DNA of 9,801 nucleotides, from assembly GCA_016278435.1 (NCBI GenBank), contig JADQBU010000022.1:1-9801 (forward strand), read 5' to 3'. A program made the position numbers and the translations under genes. The notes below the pieces were generated by a model. It had not been told where the DNA came from. It ran no database searches and was given only the letters and a program-made list of their open reading frames with translations. Source of the stretch: Halanaerobiales bacterium (GTDB lineage: Bacteria > Bacillota > Halanaerobiia > Halanaerobiales > JADQBU01). Positions 5,432 to 9,801 of the stretch are shown here, piece by piece; the stretch's first letter is position 1, and every line of letters starts with the position of its first letter.

Positions 5432-6330
5432 CTTTCCCTACTTTTCTGCACATTGGCCAGGTTACGGCAGGAACTACTACAGTACTTTGTTCTGACATTA
5501 CTGGCTATATAAACACTATTACAGTGTTTACATCTATCCATTCTGGTAGTTTCATCTGTAACTGCAAAGGCATATATTGTTTCAATGGTAGTCTTAAGTG
5601 AATCAAAGTCCCAGGATATATTAGTTTCATCTAACTGATCTATAGTAAAACCGATTTTATGAGGATGAAATTTCCCGGCCATGATGGTAACATTTTCAGT
5701 TAATTGCCCGGTTGTATTTTTATAGATCAGCAACTGATTAAAATGTGAAGATATCAACTTAGCAAAATCTATTATCCAGTTAAGTTTTTCTGTATAAAAC
5801 TTAGAAAATACAAGATCCAGTACAACCGGACGTTTCCCATGATATTTAGGAGAATCTTCTCTCTTTACTACATCAACATTATTTTTATACCTTCTGAATT
5901 CTACATCCCCTTTTTCCACAAAAGGGATAAACTGCTCTACATATTTACTTTCTTCCATCATCTTTTCACCGGTTATGATATTATTTTCGATCAATAGCAC
6001 GATATCATCACCAATAATATCCCGGTTGTAGACACTGGCACATATCAAACCAATTAATCCATATTTTCTGGTAAATAGCAGTATTTCCTTTATTAATTCT
6101 TTTCTCTCATTTTTATCTTCATTTTTTTCAAGCTTTAAGGCCAGATCTCCAATATTTATCAAGTCAATTATCAAATCCTCAGCGACATTGAATGGATTAT
6201 ACATGGTATAAGAGGCTTCCCCGGCCGGAGTTATATAGACATCCCCGTCTGAAGCTTCTTTAAATTCATAATCACTGTACCTGATCCAGTCCGAACCGTA
6301 GTTTCCGATTAAAGATATGTTTCCTTTCAT
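5419..6330 (-). CDS. CGNR-type zinc-finger protein, putative regulator
   Basis: 303 residues. The C-terminus carries a four-cysteine zinc finger, C267-x2-C270-x13-C284-x3-C288 (CKHCNSVY ... KYCSSSCRN), followed by a basic QKSRERKKG tail. This is the arrangement of CGNR zinc fingers, which are thought to bind DNA. The first 260 residues are soluble, with no membrane segment and no catalytic motif I recognise; similar proteins of Bacillota are annotated only as CGNR or hypothetical. ATG at 6328-6330 is preceded by GAGG about 9 bases away. It has its own promoter and is divergent from the DUF6323-DUF6179 operon, a layout typical of a regulator and its target, although that link is inference. Confidence 0.75.
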   Translation of the reverse strand: MKGNISLIGNYGSDWIRYSDYEFKEASDGDVYITPAGEASYTMYNPFNVAEDLIIDLINIGDLALKLEKNEDKNERKELIKEILLFTRKYGLIGLICASVYNRDIIGDDIVLLIENNIITGEKMMEESKYVEQFIPFVEKGDVEFRRYKNNVDVVKREDSPKYHGKRPVVLDLVFSKFYTEKLNWIIDFAKLISSHFNQLLIYKNTTGQLTENVTIMAGKFHPHKIGFTIDQLDETNISWDFDSLKTTIETIYAFAVTDETTRMDRCKHCNSVYIASNVRTKYCSSSCRNLANVQKSRERKKG

Positions 6331-6359
6331 TTTTATTTTCCTCTTTTCTTTTATTTCGT

Positions 6360-6390
6360 TGTAATAGTTGTTATATATTCACCTATTACA
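6360..6390. promoter_or_regulatory. Inverted repeat in the leader of the zinc-finger gene
   Basis: TGTAATAG (6360-6367) and CTATTACA (6383-6390) are exact inverse complements separated by 15 bases. The repeat begins about 14 bases downstream of the -10 box, so it lies just after the expected transcription start. It resembles a dimer binding site; the protein is unknown. Confidence 0.5.
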
Positions 6391-6403
6391 TATGTTAATA
6401 TTC

Positions 6404-6432
6404 ATTCTACTCTATTTTTTCTGCTCTGTCAA
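6404..6432 (-). promoter_or_regulatory. Promoter of the zinc-finger gene
   Basis: Minus strand TTGACA (6427-6432), a 17-base spacer, and TAGAAT (6404-6409). The leader to the start codon is about 65 bases. Confidence 0.8.
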
Positions 6433-6466
6433 CTACTTTTTAGAGGTCATTTAACTACATAAATAA

Positions 6467-6495
6467 AAAGACCTCCTCAGGTCTTTGTTTTTTTT
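6467..6495 (+). terminator. Intrinsic terminator between divergent promoters
   Basis: AAAGACCT (6467-6474) and AGGTCTTT (6479-6486) form an 8-bp stem with a 4-base loop, followed by G and eight T on the plus strand. On the minus strand the stem is followed by TTATTTATG, so it may work both ways. No gene on either strand ends here, which makes its purpose unclear. Insulation of the two promoters or the end of a short RNA are possibilities. Confidence 0.7.
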
Positions 6496-6523
6496 ACATT
6501 TTGTTAATTAATTAAAATAATAT

Positions 6524-6552
6524 TTGACTTCTTAAAAAATATCATGTATATT
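6524..6552 (+). promoter_or_regulatory. Candidate promoter of the DUF6323-DUF6179 operon
   Basis: TTGACT (6524-6529), a 17-base spacer, and TATATT (6547-6552). The region is extremely AT-rich, so chance matches are likelier than for the other promoters here. It implies a leader of roughly 140 bases. Confidence 0.5.
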
Positions 6553-6697
6553 ATTATATAATGCACTATATTTATTTTATTAAATCTTTAGTATATCATA
6601 TATTCTGATTAATGTCAAGGATTTTTCTAATTTTTCTCTGAGGTTTTCTGATTCATTAGCGGTTGATTATCAAATTTGTATCGAGAGGAGGATGTAA

Positions 6698-7159
6698 ATG
6701 AATTTACCCGACTTTTTTAACCCAACTAACCAGATGATATCTACTCTCCTTAAAACCAACAGAAAATCCAAAAAATATGGTTTAACTTTATCCCCCCAGG
6801 CCACCCTGGAGATTATCAGGGAAAGAAATAATATTTTACAGAACTGTGGCCGGGTTGAATTAAGTACGAAAATAACACAAAAAATTATAGGCAGACTCTG
6901 TACCTCACCTTATATCGACCAGGAAAACTATCCATCCACTATTACCGACCTTCACGAAATATTTTATTATATCAAGACCGAAACCCAGGATGAAATCGCT
7001 GATGATGAATTAGTTGATATAATCATGAACCTTTACAATGATACCTGTAAGGGTTCAATAGACCTGCTTTCCGGTCGGGAACTTGAAAAGCTAGTCAGGG
7101 AGTTTAAAGAAAACAAATTCCATCTTCAGGATACCAGGGAGGAGGATAATTATGAATAA
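6698..7159 (+). CDS. DUF6323 family protein
   Basis: A 153-residue soluble, mostly helical protein that I recognise as the DUF6323 type. It shows LSPQATLEIIRERNNILQN (about 31-49), GRVELSTKITQKIIGRLCTSPYI in outline, an LHEIFYYIKTETQDEIADDELVDII helix pair, and GSIDLLSGRELEKL near the end. No catalytic, membrane or nucleic-acid-binding motif is visible, and the function is unknown. The start at 6698 has AGAGGAGG 6 bases upstream. The stop overlaps the next gene by 8 bases, so the two proteins are probably made in fixed ratio and may form a complex. Confidence 0.82.
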   Translation: MNLPDFFNPTNQMISTLLKTNRKSKKYGLTLSPQATLEIIRERNNILQNCGRVELSTKITQKIIGRLCTSPYIDQENYPSTITDLHEIFYYIKTETQDEIADDELVDIIMNLYNDTCKGSIDLLSGRELEKLVREFKENKFHLQDTREEDNYE

Positions 7160-8576
7160 TAAATTAATTGTAAATACAGAAATCAACAAGAAAAATCTGA
7201 GTAAATATCATTATACCCTCTCACTTCTCCAGGAAGCAAAAAGAGTTGGAATCATAAGTAATCCAGAAATTTACAATATCAGACAGCAGTTCATGTTCCT
7301 CTTAAAGGATCTAATTTTAAGATATACTGATGGGAAAAGCACTTCTGTCAAGATTGAAACAGCAGAACAGATCCAGAGTTCCCTGCTATATGCACTTGAT
7401 ACCCGGCTTGCCAGCCTTTCTGAGCCCGGAGAAAGTGTCTCTCTCCTGCAGGAAAAGAACCTGAAGTCAATTTATGAAGAAGGACTGGAGCTTTTAATGT
7501 CAACTTTTAAGGAAACAAAGCTATTATTTGATAAAGTCAAAGAAAACAAACTAAAAATTCCACTGGAAGTTTATAATACTTCCATAGATGAAGCTCTGCC
7601 TGACTTCTTCAGTAAATATGATGTAGTCTTCAATGCCCAGAACACGATGACGATGCTGGATTATCCTCTCCTCTTTGATGATATGAAGGTTGAGGGTGTC
7701 TTTTATATCAAAAACTATCTGGAGAACCTTAATACCGAAACTCAATTCTGTAAATATTTTTCTGAAAAAGAAATAAAAAAGGTTTTAATAAACTACGGCC
7801 GAATTTATGATATTGATTATCGTGAATCACATATCAATATATTTGAAGTGTTAATTAATAACTGCCTTTTCTCTTTAATGCTGGATGATTATGCTCCTGA
7901 TGATACCGATTATTTAAAGATTTCAGAATCAAAATTTCTGCTTATCAAAGAAAAATTTACAGAAGTAATGCCTACTGAAATTAAGAACTATATTAAAAAA
8001 TCAGTTGCTAGATTAATAGAAGTTTTTAAAATTAATAAATCCGGACTAATAGGCTATATCAAAAAATACAGATCATTTCTAACTCCCAGGGTAATCAACG
8101 CAGAAAAAAACGATTCTCTGCAAAATATAATTATAATTGAACCTGGTGAAAGGGACAAAAATGAGCTACAGGAAAAAATCACTTTTATCTCAGGAAACGG
8201 TATGAGTGATGATAGATTTCGCCTGCTAACTGATAAAATCAGGAACTGTCCAGACACCAGAGATAAGATTAAGATAATTACCTCCGCAGTTAAATCCCTG
8301 GGAGATTTAATTGATATCCTGGAAGCTGATTGTCTATTTGATGACGAATTTCAAGAACTTTATAATACTTTAACAGATGTTGAACTGGCTCTGCTGGGCA
8401 AAGTAGTTTTCCAGGAAGATGCAAAACTCAATCAATTAAATCAGACAGAAAGAATACTCAATAAAAAGGATGTTGAGGTAGAGTGGCAGCAATTATTTAT
8501 TGACTTTATACGCAAGTTAAATGAAAATAGAATAAGGGAAATCGAAAATCAGATTAAAATACTAGATATCCCTTAA
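7152..8576 (+). CDS. DUF6179 family protein
   Basis: A 474-residue soluble protein of the DUF6179 type, commonly encoded straight after DUF6323 in clostridia. It is predicted helical throughout. Features include an N-terminal helical region with LLQEAKRVGII and IRQQFMFLLKDLILRYTDGKST (in outline, up to about 65), a central DYPLLFDDMKVEGVFYIKNYL segment (about 176-196), and a charged C-terminal region ending RIREIENQIKILDIP. No signal peptide, membrane segment or enzyme motif is seen. ATG at 7152 lies inside the end of the DUF6323 gene, with AGGAGG about 6 bases upstream, implying translational coupling. No clear terminator follows. The role is unknown; the neighbouring spore-coat genes hint at, but do not show, a sporulation link. 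Confidence 0.82.
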   Translation: MNNKLIVNTEINKKNLSKYHYTLSLLQEAKRVGIISNPEIYNIRQQFMFLLKDLILRYTDGKSTSVKIETAEQIQSSLLYALDTRLASLSEPGESVSLLQEKNLKSIYEEGLELLMSTFKETKLLFDKVKENKLKIPLEVYNTSIDEALPDFFSKYDVVFNAQNTMTMLDYPLLFDDMKVEGVFYIKNYLENLNTETQFCKYFSEKEIKKVLINYGRIYDIDYRESHINIFEVLINNCLFSLMLDDYAPDDTDYLKISESKFLLIKEKFTEVMPTEIKNYIKKSVARLIEVFKINKSGLIGYIKKYRSFLTPRVINAEKNDSLQNIIIIEPGERDKNELQEKITFISGNGMSDDRFRLLTDKIRNCPDTRDKIKIITSAVKSLGDLIDILEADCLFDDEFQELYNTLTDVELALLGKVVFQEDAKLNQLNQTERILNKKDVEVEWQQLFIDFIRKLNENRIREIENQIKILDIP

Positions 8577-8657
8577 TCATCTATAGAAATCTAGTTACCT
8601 GATTAAACCCTTCTCATCAAAAACCTCATAGCAACTTTTAGCTAATTATAATTTGCC

Positions 8658-8689
8658 TGAATTATTAAATTTTTATTCGGGGGATAATA
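8658..8689 (+). promoter_or_regulatory. Candidate forespore (sigma-F/G-type) promoter
   Basis: GGGGATAATA (8680-8689) fits the sigma-F -10 consensus GGNNANANTR. TGAATTA (8658-8664) lies 15 bases upstream and resembles a sigma-G/F -35 box only loosely. It is well placed to drive the coat-type gene pair, but a mother-cell promoter would be the usual expectation for coat genes. No better site was found in 8577-8749. Confidence 0.3.
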
Positions 8690-8749
8690 ATGTATAAATT
8701 TAGTGAAATACAGGGAAAATAATTTTAGAAAATAAATGGAGGTGTTTGA

Positions 8750-8968
8750 ATGAGAGAATTAGCAGATAGTGAAGTATTAACTCTCACCGGGTTATTAAAG
8801 ATGGAAAAGGACGGCCTGGCTGTAGCCAAATCCATGCAGACTTTAATCACTGATGAAAAATTAAAAAAACAGGCAGATACAGCCGTCATGGCCGCCAAAG
8901 ACAGAATTAATGGAATCCAGCAATTTATTAATGAAAACAATGTAACCAATGTAGAGGGGGCTGAATAA
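8750..8968 (+). CDS. Small helical protein, probable spore-coat (CotF-like) partner
   Basis: A 72-residue acidic, two-helix protein: LADSEVLTLTGLLKMEKDGL, then a QTLITDEKLKKQADTAVMAAKDRINGIQQFI helix in outline. The pattern of a helix with LLKMEKDG, then D..L...A..A...H/R..GIQ, resembles the N-terminal half of ferritin-like CotF proteins. The protein may form a split four-helix bundle with the product of the next gene (inference). The start is certain: GGAGGTG 5 bases before ATG. It is only 3 bases from the downstream CotF-family gene, so the two are co-transcribed. No metal-binding EXXH motif is present. Confidence 0.7.
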   Translation: MRELADSEVLTLTGLLKMEKDGLAVAKSMQTLITDEKLKKQADTAVMAAKDRINGIQQFINENNVTNVEGAE

Positions 8969-8971
8969 TAC

Positions 8972-9277
8972 GTGTCTATTTTAGGAAACCAGGTCAAAGA
9001 AAGAACAGATATCTCTGATGAGGTAATCGCCAATAATATGATAGCTTCTGCAACAGCAGGTGCTAATGCCTATCTTAATGCTACACTTGCCTCTCCCACT
9101 CCTGAATTCAGGGCGATGTGTGAAGATAGCCTGCAACAAATACTTACTGGCCACGCCCAGTTAGCCAAACTGATTGTAGATAAGGAATGGGACGATCCTT
9201 ATGAAGCACCGGAAGATCAGTTATTAAATGCTCTGAATAAATCAAAACTGGTAGTTGAAGATAATCAGCAAAAATAA
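8972..9277 (+). CDS. CotF-family spore coat protein
   Basis: A 101-residue protein of the Coat_F (PF07875) type. ISDEVIANNMIASATAGANAYLNATL (about 14-39) and SPTPEFRAMCEDSLQQILTGHAQLAKLIVDKEWDDPYEAP in outline form two helices with the family's R-x(6-7)-L-x(5)-H spacing and the terminal W..PY.AP. CotF-type proteins are coat components of endospores. Here only about two helices are present, and the small upstream gene seems to supply the rest. The start is GTG at 8972 with AGGGGG 11 bases upstream, 3 bases after the previous stop. An intrinsic terminator follows, closing the operon. Confidence 0.8.
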   Translation: MSILGNQVKERTDISDEVIANNMIASATAGANAYLNATLASPTPEFRAMCEDSLQQILTGHAQLAKLIVDKEWDDPYEAPEDQLLNALNKSKLVVEDNQQK

Positions 9278-9310
9278 AAAACCAGGATAACAGAAAAATA
9301 AATTACACTC

Positions 9311-9336
9311 AAAAAGGCCCTTAACCGGGCTTTTTT
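9311..9336 (+). terminator. Intrinsic terminator of the coat-gene operon
   Basis: AAAAAGGCCC pairs with GGGC followed by TTTTTT (9331-9336): a GCCC/GGGC core with a 6-base loop, extended by a G-T and A-T pairs. It lies 33 bases after the CotF-family stop. Confidence 0.88.
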
Positions 9337-9428
9337 AATTATGAAATCCTCATTAAGAACCCTTACTCCCTTTTTCTAATATATTAAAATAAGATGTAAA
9401 TATAAAGCAAAGGAAAGGAGGACTTCAG

Positions 9429-9801
9429 ATGCCCAATTGTCCAGGTGGAACTGTTTATACTATTAAACCCGGCGACTCACTCTACGGACTCTCCAGACGT
9501 TTCAATATATCTGTTGAGAGAATAATTGAAGCCAATCCGGGTATAGAACCGACCAATTTACAGCTTAGTCAGCAAATCTGTATACCAGTAACTCCTACCG
9601 GGCCCTGTCCGGGTGGGTACCTCTATACTATCAAAGCTGGTGATACAGTATATGGTATATCAAGGAGAGCTGGAATCGTACCCCAGGCCTTACTTGCTGC
9701 TAACCCAGGACTCGATCCTTATCGGCTAAGAATAGGTCAGAGAATATGTGTACCTGCTCCCCTTCCTGAACAATGTCCAGGGGGAGCATTTCCCTATCAG
9801 A
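9429..9801 (+). CDS. LysM-repeat peptidoglycan-binding protein (partial, right edge)
   Basis: The open frame begins at ATG 9429-9431, 7 bases after AGGAGG, and runs off the window after 124 residues. It contains two complete LysM domains and the start of a third. Each is headed by CPGG (residues 4, 60 and 116, a regular 56-residue period) and has Y.IK.GD..YG.S.R, then ANPG, and ends ICIPV or ICVPA. LysM domains bind N-acetylglucosamine polymers. There is no signal peptide, which is usual for this CPGG class of clostridial and halanaerobial proteins and is compatible with placement on the spore. Further repeats or a catalytic domain may follow outside the window. No clear promoter was seen in 9337-9428. 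Confidence 0.88.
   Translation, partial: MPNCPGGTVYTIKPGDSLYGLSRRFNISVERIIEANPGIEPTNLQLSQQICIPVTPTGPCPGGYLYTIKAGDTVYGISRRAGIVPQALLAANPGLDPYRLRIGQRICVPAPLPEQCPGGAFPYQ

Larger units (their letters stand above)
6331..6697. other. Divergent intergenic region with two promoters and a hairpin
   Basis: These 367 bases contain no supportable gene. They hold the promoter and inverted repeat for the leftward zinc-finger gene, a terminator hairpin near the middle, and the promoter and roughly 140-base AT-rich leader for the rightward DUF6323 gene. GAGGTC (6443-6448) could also pair with GACCTC (6470-6475), which competes with the terminator stem. Confidence 0.7.

Noticed and set aside
7551..8257. Minus-strand frames inside the DUF6179 gene
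   Set aside because: Antisense shadows of a long, well-supported gene.
8725..9033. Minus-strand 102-residue frame
   Set aside because: Antisense of the coat-type gene pair, which have strong ribosome binding sites and family similarity.
1..9801. CRISPR arrays, tRNA or rRNA genes, intact insertion sequences
   Set aside because: No regularly spaced repeats, cloverleaf-like segments, rRNA-like stretches or transposase genes were found by eye.

Overview
The window looks like chromosome of a low-GC, spore-forming anaerobe of the Bacillota, most likely a Halanaerobiales/clostridial-type organism. The base composition is AT-rich, ribosome binding sites are strong AGGAGG types, promoters are sigma-A-like, a CotF-family spore-coat gene is present, and there is a LysM protein with CPGG-headed repeats. 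The assignment is an inference from gene content and style, not from a marker gene.

Left part (1-3015, mostly minus strand): the tail of an unknown plus-strand gene meets a YjdF/DUF2238-type membrane protein head-on. Next comes a two-gene operon of a DUF134 DNA-binding protein and a NifX/NifB-like (dinitrogenase FeMo-cofactor type) small protein, with a textbook promoter, a 14-bp palindrome at the transcription start and a strong terminator. A second operon encodes a TetR regulator and a membrane-anchored SRPBCC protein. It is preceded by a TTGACG-17-TATAAT promoter and a 31-bp near-perfect palindrome, a clear candidate autoregulatory operator.

Middle part (3130-5400, minus strand): a MNT nucleotidyltransferase/HEPN toxin-antitoxin type pair lies next to the wreck of a response regulator - histidine kinase - ABC ATPase locus. 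All three genes of that locus are broken. The regulator has lost most of its receiver domain and carries a frameshift. The kinase is frameshifted and ends at the N-box. The ATPase ends at its Walker A.

Right part (5400-9801): a C-terminal zinc-finger (CGNR-like) protein is divergently transcribed from an overlapping DUF6323-DUF6179 gene pair of unknown function. The 367-base gap between them holds two opposed promoters, an 8-bp-arm inverted repeat and an intrinsic terminator hairpin. Downstream is a spore-coat-type pair (a small helical protein plus a CotF-family protein), ending in an intrinsic terminator. The window closes in the start of a LysM repeat protein. The most promising poorly described unit is the DUF6323-DUF6179 operon with its divergent zinc-finger neighbour. 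The best-supported regulatory predictions are the two palindromic operators.
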